64,000 nt of DNA, from contig CM075675.1 in assembly GCA_037962975.1 (NCBI GenBank), forward strand, positions 2,552,001 through 2,616,000, given 5' to 3'. Each line of letters begins with the position of its first letter. The stretch's first letter is position 1. Source of the stretch: Clitoria ternatea. Lineage: Eukaryota > Streptophyta > Magnoliopsida > Fabales > Fabaceae. A program made the position numbers and the translations under genes. The notes under the pieces are model-generated. The model made no database searches. It was not told where the DNA came from and saw only the letters and a program-made list of their open reading frames with translations. Below, piece by piece: positions 13,690 to 25,510 of this stretch.

Positions 13690-14958
13690 GTGATAGTTTA
13701 AGAAATATATTTAATGTATATTTCTCTTTTACATTTTTGTAAATTTCCCCTTTTCTTTTTATGATAAATGTTGAATTAAAACTTTTATATTACAAGGTAA
13801 ATAAAATGATTAGGAAAAATAAGAATATAAGTTAAAAAGTATATTAAATATTACCTTAGAATTTTAGTTTTACTTATCTTTAGAAACAAATAAAAAAAAT
13901 ATAAAGGAGAAATGTAAAAGTAAAAAGAAATGGATAGAATGCTGATTTAGTACGTGCTTTATGTGCTTTTTTGGATACAAAATCCAAGAGTATTTATATT
14001 TTTTAAAATCTATATACTATTTATATTTTAATTATGATTTATGTATGAAATAATAGCTAACAGGGGGCGGCTTGGTCAAGTCAAGTATATGGCATATCGC
14101 TTATGGCTTCATAAGCGTGTAATTTATTATGGTTTTTTTAAGCTTATTAAAATAAAGTTGTTTAATAAAATTATCTTAAATTATGTTAAATGATTTTAAA
14201 GATTATATAATATTTTAATTATATAAGATATAAAATTATCATCTTTAAAAAAATGTGAAGCTAAAAATGATTATTAAACAATTGTTGAGAGAATTTATAA
14301 CTTTTGAAAAGTCATAAATTAGCTAAGTAAATTTTTAAAGGTTGAGAAGTTATAATTTTTCAAAAGTTATACACTCTTCAGTATTATTTATAAGTCACAT
14401 TCTAGAAGGATTTCTTCCTAAATATAAGTCACCGACCAATTTTATAGTATTAATTATATTTTTTCAATCTTACCCTCTTCTTGATAACTTTGTAAATTAT
14501 TGAGTGTTTCTCATGCACTAACTATTATATAACCAATATAATTTTTTTACTCATATTTTTTCATGCATACTTAAATATAAGAGAAATTCTTCAATTTTCT
14601 TCAAACCTATTAAGACATTAATAAGGAAAATAATGAGAAAGAGTAAAAAAAAGAAAAGAAACAATACATATATTAAAATATTAATCGAATTTGTTAAATA
14701 TAATGATATGATTAAAAATTAATTATATTTTTCCTTTTGAAAATTCTGTTAAAAGTAAGTAATAATAATGAGTTAATGACTCTTATTCAAGTTGGAGAAG
14801 CATCGCGTGGATAAATGCGATAATTGGTACTGTCTGGTTTGACCTTTGCCCATGATTTGTGGCCACCCTTCTTCTTTAAGTCTATCTACATTCATAGCAT
14901 AATGGTAATGAATTTTGTCTCATATGAGATGAGCTGTTGACATAAGAACATTCTATAC
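13690..14958. other. AT-rich intergenic DNA, nothing recognised
   Basis: No ORF, inverted-repeat element or recognisable RNA gene was seen. A short GC-rich patch (CAGGGGGCGGCTTGG, about 14060) stands out but has no assigned meaning. Confidence 0.4.
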
Positions 14959-14968
14959 GTGGAAACAT

Positions 14969-15143
14969 TGTTATCAAAATCGAACCGGTCTGACCGGTTG
15001 AACCGTGAACCGTTTAGGTGACCGGTCCGGGTCAATTCTTTAATACTACTGGTTTAACCACGGTTGAACCCCGGTTTTAACACGGTTTTGATGAACCGGT
15101 GCCTTCACCGGTTCAATAACCGGTCCAGTTCTGAAAACATTGT
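14969..15143. mobile_element. MITE with ACCGGT-rich ends, 175 bp, 10-bp TSD
   Basis: It is flanked by the exact direct repeat GTGGAAACAT at 14959-14968 and 15144-15153. The termini are imperfect inverted repeats: TGTTATCAAAATCGAACCGG on the left, and TGTTTTCAGAACTGGACCGG as the inverted right end. The interior is rich in ACCGGT/GGTTCAACCGG motifs. A TSD of 9-11 bp points to the Mutator superfamily, as inference only. A second, more diverged copy lies at about 52715-52850. Confidence 0.75.
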
Positions 15144-15855
15144 GTGGAAACATAATTTATTATTTTTTTGGTTTTTTTTCTTTAGCATAGTTTTAATTCT
15201 ATTCTTTATCACTTTAAGATAGAGCTAGAGCTAGTAAAATAAATCTATTTTAATAAGTCAACTTGACCTAGTTATAAAAATAGATGAATTTCGATATTTA
15301 AAATTGAAGTCTGAATTAGTAAGTTTTTTTTCAACTAGTAAAAAGCCCATAATTACTGAGTGTCAAAATAACTTTAATTTTTATTTTGTAAAGCTAAAAA
15401 AAGACTCTGAATTTAGTTGATTTGCCTTAAAAAATGGATAAGTTTAGACACCTTAAGTTAAAGCCTGAATCAATGCAGATTTTTTTTTGCTAAGCTCAAA
15501 AAAAGTTATGGCCTGAAAAAGTGTGACCCGTTTAGAATGTATTGTCTGTTTTGCTGGCTACACTTTAAAAACTCAAGAAAACATTCATTATTTATCTTTT
15601 TATTATATTATTAATTTTTAAATAAATAGTTATCTTAATAGAATAAATAAGAAAAGAGAGGAGTACAAGAGTAAATAGAGAATTAAATTATAAAAATATA
15701 TTTAAGTAATTTAATATTTTTTAATTTGTAGGTTTTTTAAAATCCTACTCAAGGTGTGTTTAGACATGTAACTTAATTAACAGTAATAAATTATTTTTAA
15801 ATAAGGGTTCACATTATGAATTTGATCTCAACACTTGTTGAAACAAATTGAAAAT

Positions 15856-16087
15856 GAGCCCGTTTGTTTAAGCTTATTAAAAAAGTGATTATAAAAAAGC
15901 GTTTCTTTTTATAATCACTTTTTTAATAAGCAGATCAGAGTTGCTTCTTAAAATAAGCTAAAATCAGCTTATTTTCAGCTCCTGCTTATTTTTAAAACTT
16001 TAAACAAACACGTTAAAATTTAAAATAAGTGCTTTTTTTAATTAAAAAAGTACTTATCTCTTAAAATAAGTTTAAACAAACGAGCCC
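15856..16087. mobile_element. MITE with GGGCTCGTTTGTTTAA ends
   Basis: The left end GAGCCCGTTTGTTTAAGC matches the inverted right end GGGCTCGTTTGTTTAAAC with few differences. The flanks share only AAT, so the TSD is uncertain. The left half contains a perfect inverted repeat with 25-bp arms at 15873-15897 and 15906-15930 around an 8-base loop, able to fold as a strong hairpin. No ORF. Confidence 0.75.
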
Positions 16088-16089
16088 AA

Positions 16090-17235
16090 TAACTTATTCT
16101 GTTAAGCCATATAAAATAACTTATCAAAATATGTCAAAAATAAATCATAAACTATTTTCATAAATTGTTTATTAACTCATCCCAACAGAAAAATAGATCC
16201 TAAAACCAGATTAATTTATTTTTCTTATATTATTTTTATACTAGTTTTTAACTTATTTAACTTTACACACAAGAAATTAAAAAAATAAAAAGTCTTCATT
16301 AAAAACTATGTTAGAGTTGAAGTCACATGAAGACTGCGTTGATGTAAATCAAGGGAAAAAGTCTTATTTATGATGCTACTACGGTACAGCTGCATTGGTT
16401 GCATCGTTGTAAATCAAGCATGTGAAATGATTTATTAAAAATTATGTTAAGATTAGTTATTAGAAATGTTAATAGAAAAGATTCAAAATTTTAGATGCAC
16501 AGATAAAAAGAAAGAGAATATCAATTAAAACAATATCTTAACAACGTTAATTTGTGTATTTGATGTTTTTTTCTTATGTCATCTGATCGACTAGAAAATA
16601 GTGATTATGAAAGCTTGCGAGTTTCACGTGAAATTAATACAGCTGGTTATTGATGATGATATATATGTGTATTTGATTGTTATTAATTCCTTTTCTTAGT
16701 TTCAATCTATATATTGTTTTGTTCTGCATAATTGGATGCTACAAATTGCAGAAACAGTTCTGAAACCTCTCTTTGCTGGTTCAGACAACGTTGACAATAA
16801 TAATAAGAATTAATGCAGAACATAGTTTTTGCCAACTTTTCGTCTGTATGTACAATATGTAAAGTATTTTTATATCACATCGGTAATATGTAGTCATGCT
16901 GATCTTGATCTTCCTATAAAGAATGAAAAAACGTCTTTTTCTTTTATGTCATGCAATTAATTCGTTTTGGGATTTTATAAACAAACCACTTTGATATATA
17001 TATATATATATACACACACTGTATATATGTAGAAAAGAAGATAAGATGAGCTTAGTAAGATTCGATATTTAATATATACAGTTAAATAAATAATAAAAAA
17101 ACTAATAGATCAGAATTTAAAAAATAAAATAAAATTGAATAGATTAAAGTTAGTTGGATTTGATTAGATTGAGATTGTCTAATTTTTTCTTATGAAATTT
17201 AATCCGATCTGATCTGATTAGTTTTTAGCTTATTA
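16090..17235. other. Intergenic DNA, no gene recognised
   Basis: AT-rich. A TA dinucleotide run with a CACACAC tail sits near 16995-17020. Nothing else is supported. Confidence 0.4.
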
Positions 17236-17239
17236 AAGG

Positions 17240-19328
17240 CTAAATATATCTGTTGGTCCTTATGTTTCATGAAAATGTTAAGTTGATCCTATATTGTTTT
17301 TTTATTTCATTTTGGTTCCTTATGCAGTTTAAAATTTCTCACTTAAGTCCTTCCGTCAAGTGAATGTAACAACGTTTATCACTGTTGTCTGACATGTTCT
17401 TAAATCTGGACATCATTATTCGCGTGTCAATGTATGATTTGCTAATGGTTCCAACACTAAAACGATGTCGTTTTGCTAAATGAGAGGAAAAATAGAAAAT
17501 CATGATGTTCATCTTCCTTCTTCGTGTAACTTGAGTAAAAGAATGGTCGCTTTGTCTCCAAGTAATTCGTCGGAGAGAAGTTGAAGGTTGCGAAAGTGGT
17601 TGCTGTCGTCGTAGTCATAAGTGAAAATTTGAGGTGTGTTTTTCCATTCATTTAATGCTTTGTTTTGTTGTTGGGGTTAAGTTTGCTTGGAAAACAGGGG
17701 TCACTGAATGTATCTATGTTGTTGACATATGTTTTCCAAGTTTAGGTTGGGATAATTTTATTTAATTGAATTTATTCTTATATTTTAGGGTTTCTTCTTG
17801 TGTTGTTGTTCACGAGTTAGTTATGGATTCTCGGTTTAAGCTAGAGATTTTCCATGAGGGAACCTTTGTCATGAAAAATGGGAAGAATGTGAGATATAAT
17901 GGAAAAGTATCTGAAGGTGATATAAATGAGGATATGTGGAGTTATTTTGAGGTTAGTAGAATATTAAAGGAAATGAGTTACATAAATATCAAAGAGTTGT
18001 GATACAAAATAGGGGAAAAAAAGTTGCATGTTGGATTAAAGTTGTTAGAAGATGGCAAGGGTAGCACATTCTCAAGGGAAAGTGCAGTTGTACGTTGTAC
18101 ATCCTACATAGGTTCCTGAAGTTGTTTTGAAGTTAACTAGCCCAGAATCATTAGTTGAGAGGGAGCCTATTAAAGGTGATGGAGTTTAGGTGGAAGATGT
18201 TAAAGGTAATGGTGTTCAGGTGGAGGCTATGCATGGTGATGGTGTTCAGGTGGAGGTTGTACATGACCATGGTGATAGTGTTAAGGAGCAGGATGTGAAA
18301 GAGAAGGTTGTGCAAGAGGAAGACACCTATGAAGGAGAAAAAGAGGATAGTGCATTGGACATACAATTAGAGGATTCAGACGATGAGGGTGTTGATTAAG
18401 AGGATGTATTTTAGGGTGATGTAGCTAACTCTATAGTTGAGGGTGATATGACTGACTCTATGGTAGATATTGATAAGGATGAGGTACCAAAAAGGGTAAA
18501 AAGAGAAACAAAATTCCAAGGACAGTGAACCCAAGGACGTACAAAAAAGGAGAAAGATATGGGACTAGTAAAACCCAACCAAAGATGAACTTAGAGTTGA
18601 ATAGTGACTCAGATGAGTTATACAGTGGTGATAGTGGAAGTGATAGTGAGAAGTACCATTTATTTAAGATGCCTAAGCAATGAAGTATTATAAATGGGAA
18701 AAGGGTGAGAGTTAATGTAACCAAAAAACAATTCAAGGAAGCTGTGGTGGCTTATGCTATCCATAATGGCAAAGATTTACGATTAAAAAAATGATAAAAA
18801 GAGGGTGAGAGTTAGGTGTGTTGAAGGTTATGAATGGTATGCTTACTGTGGTATGTTACCATATAAGGGAACTTGGCAACTTCAGACTATTATTGATGAG
18901 CATAAATATGGTAGACAACATAGGATCAAATTGCTGAGTTCAAAGTGTCTATCCAAGGAGATGTTTAGTGGTGTGAGAGAGAAGCCCAAGATCAGGTTAG
19001 AGGATATTTATGAGAGGGCACAAAAGAATTGAAGTGTAAAAATATCCAGAACCAAGGCATACAGGGCTAGGAGGGCAGTAACTGAACTTGTTGATGGAGA
19101 TTTCAATGATCAATATATCCAGAGCTATGGGACTACACTCAAGCTATGTTGACTTTTAATCCAGGGTCCACAGTCAAGTTGGATGTGCAGTTACAAGGGG
19201 AGGATGTTTCATTCCATAGGTTGTATGTTTACTCGTATGCATGCAAACAGAGCTTCAAACACCGCAGAACCATCATAGGTTTAGATGGTTGCTTCTTAAA
19301 AGGACTATTTGGAGGACAACTACTTTGA
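17240..19328 (+). mobile_element. Remnant of a Mutator-like (MULE) transposon
   Basis: The AGGCTAAATATATCTGTTGG-like start near 17236, followed by low-complexity sequence and then a decayed MuDR-type transposase, fits the 5' part of a MULE. The 3' half is absent: the transposase homology stops at about 19328, where the LTR-like repeat begins. I could not find a TSD or the other terminal repeat. Confidence 0.55.
17823..19328 (+). pseudogene. MuDR/MULE transposase pseudogene, truncated
   Basis: The reading starts MDSRFKLEIFHEG..., the N-terminal domain common in plant MULE transposases. It then runs through an acidic linker with repeated GDGVQVE motifs to the DNA-binding and catalytic-domain start. 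Recognisable pieces are VRCVEGYEWYAYCGMLPYKG and EHKYGRQHRIKLLSSK (18805 on), KISRTKAYRARRAV (about 19040), FNPGSTVKLDV (19146 on) and TIIGLDGCFLKGLFGGQLL, which holds the first catalytic aspartate region. At least a dozen stops and frameshifts separate the pieces, and everything after the GLDGCFLKG block is missing. The linker is a minisatellite of 30-bp units (about 18174-18263). It cannot encode active transposase. Confidence 0.85.
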
Positions 19329-20259
19329 CTAGTCCTTCTCAATGCTCATCATGGCCTCCAAATTGTCTATTCTCATTCTCCTACTCTATCCAAGTTCACT
19401 GCAACAATAATGGTAATGGGGTGAACATATATATGTTAAATGATAAATATTGAACTAGATTTAATCTCATCATGTATTATTTTTTTCCTATTCAGTTCTA
19501 ACCATTATCACATCGTCTATTGAACACCATAAATCATCATCACATCACTATTTTCCATTCAACATAAACTAATATACAACTACATATCATTACAAATTCA
19601 CTAACTCAAACTAAGATCATCATCAATAGTTGTCCCACAGCTTTTCAATCTCAAACTATATGCTAATGCATATGCATACGGATCCGATTCTATTGACGTG
19701 ATTAATACTGCAATATTAATATTTTCTCAACATATATTATAAATTCTTTTACCAGTACCAAATCGTTCACCCATATTGCAACACCAGTCGCTCTCAGTGA
19801 TAGCAACACCTCAACTTGGGTGTTACGGGCTGGCCTTGAGTCCAACTCGAGGCGACTGTAAAATATGAAGAAACCACCACAAAGTCTGTGTCTATCCAAA
19901 GGCCGCCCTCTTATTTGGGCCGACATCATAGGCCCCTATAATCCTGTGTGCGTATGTTATGCAAATGTTATGCTACATAATGATTACTAATCATCAATGA
20001 ACCACCTGATTACCATCACCAGGAGCCACCACTTGGTTACCATCACCAAGGGTCTTTATTTCCAACAACAATCAAGCATAGTATTGAATAAACCATTCAA
20101 TCACAATAATTCACAATTCAATTCATATCATTTATCATCATCAACACAACACACTCATCAATGGCAACCCCATGCCTAATTCTCAATAATCAACAATCAA
20201 ATATCACATCCATTCGTTGCAACCTCATGCAAATATTATCATAATCATCGATTCAACAT

Positions 20260-20294
<35 letters not shown>

Positions 20295-20334
20295 CAGAAT
20301 CCAAACGTATCTAATAATCATAAGTCAAGCTAAC
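19329..20334. repeat. LTR-like dispersed repeat, copy 3, left of the Tat insertion
   Basis: It matches the second halves of the copies at 7550-8960 and 9240-10620, with a core GTCGCT-CTC-AGTGAT at 19787-19801. It is split by the Tat element: its continuation resumes at 36719. A run of 15 AT units lies at 20262-20291. Confidence 0.6.
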
Positions 20335-21063
20335 TGATCTGTCCTGAACCGGGGTCTAGAGATCCGGACTCAAGTCAGTCACAAATAGTATGTAAATACC
20401 GTATAGGAGACCGGATGCATGAGTATCCGGTGTAGGTATCCGTTGTCCTTGAGCGGAGAGAGCGGACTGGGCGTCCTGGAGGTCCTTCACACCGACCTAA
20501 CGCGTTGAAGTGGGCGAATGGTGGTGTCACCTGCAATGATTCTCCGATGCGCAAGTCAGTGATAATATTCCAAGTAAGGAATGTATTTCAGAGAGTAATC
20601 GTGCATAGAAATGGATGAAGATCCCTCACTTCATTATTGAAATGAGTTCATATACCTGATTGGCTCGTTTTTCGAGGACTCGTTAGTGGGGAACCACTAA
20701 CTCCCATTAGCATTATTATATTGCGCACTTACCAGCATGATTGGGTCAAGTGGCTATTTTATATTGAGCATAGAGAATATAGACTAGGATTAGGGAACAA
20801 GTTGACCATTCCCGTGAGCAGAATTTGGCTCGTAGTGCAGGGAATTATTGATCGATCCCTGTAGCAATTATCCTTGTCTTTAGCACAGTGACGTGTGTAT
20901 TGTCCGATGTCATGGTGTTATCCTGAACAACCGGTATAGGGAGAACACCTGATACGGAATTACAGTCCGGATGTATACCGATGACACCGGTTACACGTTG
21001 ATGTCTTGACAAAGACGTTGAAATATGTCTTGCAGGTCGGATACCAGTATTGAGACCGGATCA
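20335..21063 (-). repeat. Tat element 3' LTR, 729 bp
   Basis: Starts TGATCTGTCC and ends GACCGGATCA on the plus strand. It is the same length as the other LTR, from which it differs at eight positions, all transitions. A TATAAAAT motif on the minus strand is at 20756-20763. Confidence 0.95.
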
Positions 21064-21080
21064 TATGTCCCCTAGCTTGT
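21064..21080 (-). other. Polypurine tract of the Tat element
   Basis: Read on the minus strand, GCTAGGGGACATA abuts the 3' LTR start, the expected place for plus-strand DNA priming. Similar CTAGGGGAC/CTAGGGGGC motifs recur near 25604-25613 and 29350-29359. Confidence 0.65.
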
Positions 21081-21354
21081 GTGAGGGACTGAGCGGTTGT
21101 TCACATAAGCTACCTAACCTGCGAGAGGTCTGAATACCGGTGAACTTATACGTTAAATCGTTCCTTAGCATTTATTCATAAAGGACCGTTCTCAGATTAA
21201 GAGATATGGTATGTCGATGTCGTTACAACGGATTCAGACAAAGATTCGTTGTACGAGAATTTCAAGAGTTTATTGGAATTGAAAGCTCTTGAAGTTCGTG
21301 TAACGGCTGTAAAGCGCGAATTGCGTTGCATGATTAGACATTAATGCTTTTAAT

Positions 21355-21596
21355 CACGTGGGCAAGCAATTATTGCGCCTGAGATGGAAATCTCATTAAC
21401 CGTCGTTTTGGGCTTAATGGGCCTGAAGTTTTCAAAACTTTTGGGCCCAGTAGATAGGTCCTTCGTCGAATTGCTATTGTTTTGGCGCCCATGAATTTGG
21501 AACGGTTGTGTCGTTTTGCTTGTGAACCAATGCGTTTAATCGAGAAGGACACAACTTCCAGAGTGAGTAACCGAACCTCTCCGTTTCTTATAAAAG
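21355..21596 (+). promoter_or_regulatory. Predicted promoter of antisense unit 1 (G-box and TATA box)
   Basis: A G-box CACGTG at 21355-21360, within CACGTGGGC, lies about 230 bp upstream of a TATA box TATAAAAG at 21589-21596. The ORF starts at 22048. A possible 5' UTR intron runs 21729-22019 (GTAATT...CGTAG). The G-box and its surroundings recur upstream of unit 2. Promoter function is inferred from motif and position only. Confidence 0.5.
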
Positions 21597-22047
21597 AAAC
21601 ACTTAGTGGATTCTGAGTTTCACTTGCTTCTGTTTTCCTAACAAGACTCTGCAAAAATTTCGCGAGGAAGTTCGTTGTTCATTCTACGAGACTCTGCTCG
21701 TTCTTCATCTTCATCGTCATTACCTGAGGTAATTACTTCTTCTTCCTCTGTAAACCTCGTCTTATTTTGGGTCTGTTATTTTTGCTTGAAGAGAGTGTAG
21801 TTTATTTAGGGAGAGAATAATTTCTCGTAACCCTAATAGTCATGGCGAAGAATCCTTGAGATTCTTTCTAGGGTTGAGTCATGTCGCTCAGAAAGGGGAT
21901 CTTACTCACTGTAGAAAGTGACTTTTCCCTTCTCAGAGACGTCCTCTGATTGTAGTCGCTTTATAAAACGAAGTGAGTAATGGTTATCAACTTTCTGACG
22001 ACATGATTTCTTATCGTAGATTAAGGAGTTTAGTCTAGATATTTCCA

Positions 22048-24318
22048 ATGGCAACTGGAGAAGGATCTTCTGGAGATGGTGCCATTTTGAAGACAGCTGA
22101 AGGTCTCTACAGTGTCGTTATCTCCAAGCTGAATTGGGAAGAGCTTCAGGCCAAATGGCCTTTCTGTTGGGTGTCCAATGAATTTAAGGACCTGGCTTCC
22201 CATCATGCAGATGAGGATGGAGCCCGGATTCAACCTAGGTTTACACTCCACGCGGAAGAGGAAACGAAGAAGTGGTTTAGGGTTTACGCACCACTCCCTA
22301 CAGAACGGATATGCCATGTCGTACTAAACGACCGTTCTGTTTATATGTATGATTTCATTTTTCATTACTTGGGAGTTCGTTTCCTTCTAACCGAACTTCA
22401 GATGGGAGTGTTGAGGTTCTTAAACTGTGCACCGTCTCAACTTCATCCCAACGGCTGGGGTCTCATTAGAGCCTTGGAGGTTTTGAGTGAACATTTCAAC
22501 TTCACTCCTACTGTGGCGATGCTGTTCTACTACACTCAAGTAGTTCGGAGGGCAAATAAGCAAGGCGGTGTCGGTTTGGTAACACTCCGGACTCTTTGTT
22601 CTTTTGTGAACTTTGAGTCTTACACCGATTCAGCTAAAGTTGACGGAAAGTCATTCAAGACCTACTTCACCCGGATCTCCATTAAGAAGAATAAACCAAT
22701 ATTTTGGAAGGATGAAGAAGGCGTCAACAAATTTCCTCCGAGTTGGACTCATAAGCATTTTCTCGTGAGCTCCCACGTATATTACGCTGATCAATCCGAG
22801 CTGTCTTGTGAGTCATCGAGAGTGCTGTTTGCACTTGAAGCACATACTACACGTCGCAACGTATTCTCGTGTAGACGTCTTTTAAGTAGTTCAAAAGGAG
22901 TCCGAGATGATTATTTGCGTAATACTCGCTTTATTGCCCTTTTTCTCCTTTGTTAAATGTATCGAACATTTGGTAGTTGCTAATCTCTTGTGCTTGTTCG
23001 TGCAGGTGAAATAGAACAGGAAACTCCGGAAATGCATAAGCTGAAGGGATTTAAGGCGGGGGGTAGATCCGTTGCCCGCGAAAACGAGATTAAGCCTAAG
23101 CCCTCAACAAAGGATCGTCCTGAGCTAATCATCCTGACCTCGAATGCTGAAGGGGACATCCCACTGGCTGAGGGCGGTTCATCCGATGTTGGCGCAGCCA
23201 CGGGTCAGCCCCCGGTCACTGAAAGAAGGAGAAAAATTAAAAATGACTCAGTGGGAGGCCCGTCCAAGAAGCGCAGAACTCCGGAGGATAAGCCTGTTGA
23301 AACCTCGGAAGCAGCTGTTGCTTCCTCTGGAAGTAAAGGAATTGCTGCCGGGGGTTCGGGGGCGAAGCCGTCCTCCTACCCAACCAACTCGTTTCTCACC
23401 CCCTTCCTCTCCTATGAGGGTTCTACTCCAGCCACTCTTCCACCACCGATGTACAAACTCCGGCCTACGCTCAGTGCTAAAGAAATTAAAGGAGCGTGTG
23501 AGGCCGGAAGGTGGCAGTTAGCCGAACTCGCTGGAATGCTTTCCTCAGTCAGCGAGTTGGCTGACAACGTCGATAAGGTTGAAGAGTTGAGTGACAAATT
23601 AGAAGAACTCAACCTTTCGTCGGGGAAAGACAAAGCCACCATAAAGCTGATGGAAGATCGTCTTGCCAAGTCTAAGGAGTTCGGAGATATCATGACTAAG
23701 GAGAATCTCAAGCTTAAAGGCGACCTCAAAGGCTTGGAAGGCAAAGTGGCAGAGAAGGAGGAAGAACTCCGTAGCAGCCAGGATAAAAATAAAGCTGCTG
23801 CTGAGGAGTGGTCTCAAAGGGAGAAGAAGCTCCTTCTTGAGATTGAGGGACTGAAGGCTAGGAAAGCGGAGTCCGAAGTATCTAGTGAGGAGCTGTCCAA
23901 GTTGCGGGGAGAATTGGCCACAGCGAAAGCTGAGAGAGAAGAAGCTGTTGACATATGCAGCCGGGCTGTCGAAGAATCCTTCGGCCTAGCTATACGCCAA
24001 GTTTTCTACCGCAACCCCACTGCGAAACTTAACCTTTATGGAATGGATCCGTTCTATGAATTCCATGGGGGAAGGTTAGTCGCAGTGGTGGATGGTCGTC
24101 ACGAAGATCCCCCAACGTCCCTGTATGGTTTGCCTCCTCTTCCTGAGGGTCAAACTATGGGACCGGATTACGTCTTTCCTGTGTCCGAGGTTCCCTCTTC
24201 TGAAGAAAGGGCTGAGGCTCCTGGAGGGGAGACTCCTGTGGAGGTTCCAAAGGAAGGAGCACAAGAGCCTGGTGCTGAGGAGGCACAGAAAACTGAAGAA
24301 CAGATTCCTCCTCCATAG
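22048..24318 (+). CDS. Antisense extra ORF 1 of the Tat element (Transposase_28-like protein)
   Basis: This protein of 727 residues is encoded against the direction of the element that carries it. Exons are 22048-22918 and 23006-24318. The 87-bp intron is GT–AG and the phase fits. Residues about 20-270 resemble the plant 'putative gypsy type transposon' domain (Pfam Transposase_28). Marks of this are WVSNEFKDLASHHADEDGA, MYDFIFHYLGVRFLLTELQM, LNCAPSQLHPNGW and a histidine- and aromatic-rich close. A lysine- and serine-rich linker follows, then a long charged coiled coil (about residues 460-640). The C-terminal block LNLYGMDPFYEFHGGRLV is shared with copy 2. The frame is open throughout, unlike gag-pol. 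Extra ORFs downstream of pol are known in the Tat lineage. Their function is unknown, and I infer none. Confidence 0.85.
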
Positions 24319-24349
24319 TTTTGTTTTCTTTTGTATGTATAGTTGTGTG

Positions 24350-24365
24350 CCGGGATCAACTCCGG
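24350..24365 (+). promoter_or_regulatory. Conserved 3' motif after antisense ORF 1
   Basis: CCGGGATCAACTCCGG lies about 30 bp after the stop codon. An almost identical motif (one base different) lies at 28865-28880 after ORF 2. The CCGG ends could pair. It is a candidate 3' UTR or processing signal. Confidence 0.45.
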
Positions 24366-24799
24366 CTTTTAACTATTATATGTAATTTCATTTCCAATGA
24401 ATGAATTCCATTTACAAAATTTGTCTCCATCGTTTCATGTATATTTAAATCGTTGCTAATCCGTTTTGTATGATTAACCTTGAGGTCGGATTGAAACAAC
24501 TGCCTCGGAAGATTAAACAACAAATAAAATTTAGAACGGATAAATATATACATGTCCCCAAGTGCGTATTAAGAAGAAGGTTCCTGTCTTTGGGGCATGA
24601 TCCTTAATTCTTTTGGGGAAAGATGGGTCGATCCGCTGTTCAGTAGAGTAGTGTAACAGGACGGATGACTGTATTTTATTCATGTTATTCTCACTGGAGA
24701 AAACTATGTCGTTCATTGTAAGAGTATTGTTCCAAGTTTGGGGAACTGCAAAGGTGTAAGAAAGTGGTGTTTTGAGTCCTCCATCATAAGGATAATGAT

Positions 24800-25510
24800 G
24801 GGAGTTTTTCTACGCCAGGAGTTATGTCATTGTATCACAGAATAGGTGATAAAGAATATCCGTCCTGGGAGAATACCACTTGAGAGTGAAAGTGCGGATT
24901 GACTTTCATAGATATCCATCATATGAATGATTATGGGCATTGTTCGTACCAGGAGTTTTATCGTCGAATCACTTCATAGGTGATTGAGATCATCCGTCTT
25001 GGGGATGTGTACGACACCAGGAATTACATCGTTAGGTCACATAGTAGGTGATTGAGATCATCCGTCCTTGAGGTGTGTATGGCGCCAGGAGTTACATCGT
25101 CAGATCACAGAATGGGTGATTGAGATCATCCGTCCTGGGCAAGTACACAACGTCAGGAGTTACATCGTCAGATCACATAATGGGTGACTGAGGATATCCG
25201 TTCTGGAAAAGTACACTGCCAAGAGTTACATCGTCAGATCACAGATTAAGTGATTTAGATAATCCGTCCTGGAGATGTTTTTCAATCGTAGGAGTACGGA
25301 TTGAATGAATAATTCTCAGTTTTCAAAAGCTTCCATCGTAAGAATGATGATGAGATTGTTCATACCAGGAGTTGCATCATCGAATCACAGAATAGGTGAT
25401 TGAGATCATCCGTCCTGGAATGATGATTGGAATTGTTTGTACCAGGAGTTGCATCATCGAATCACGGAATAGATGATTGTGATCATCCGTCCTAGGGACA
25501 TTTTTCCAAT
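24800..25510. repeat. Eight degenerate copies of a 57-bp repeat
   Basis: The core reads CAGGAGTTACATCGTCAGAT, then CAC-GA-GGTGATTGAGATC and ATCCGTCCTGG. It occurs from about 24816, 24946, 25013, 25081, 25149, 25215, 25361 and 25440. Spacing is about 67 bp within the middle group and more elsewhere. Two more copies lie at 30129-30260. It fills the gap between the two antisense ORF units. Tat elements are known for tandem repeats in this 3' region. Confidence 0.8.

Noticed and set aside
22030..24264. Several minus-strand ORFs in the sense direction of the Tat element
   Set aside because: All are shadows of the plus-strand antisense ORF, which has domain similarity, a matching intron and a paralogue.
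24800..25510. Regular repeats with spacers resembling a CRISPR array
   Set aside because: This is plant nuclear DNA inside an LTR retrotransposon. The repeats are diverged, the spacing is uneven and the 'spacers' are similar to one another.
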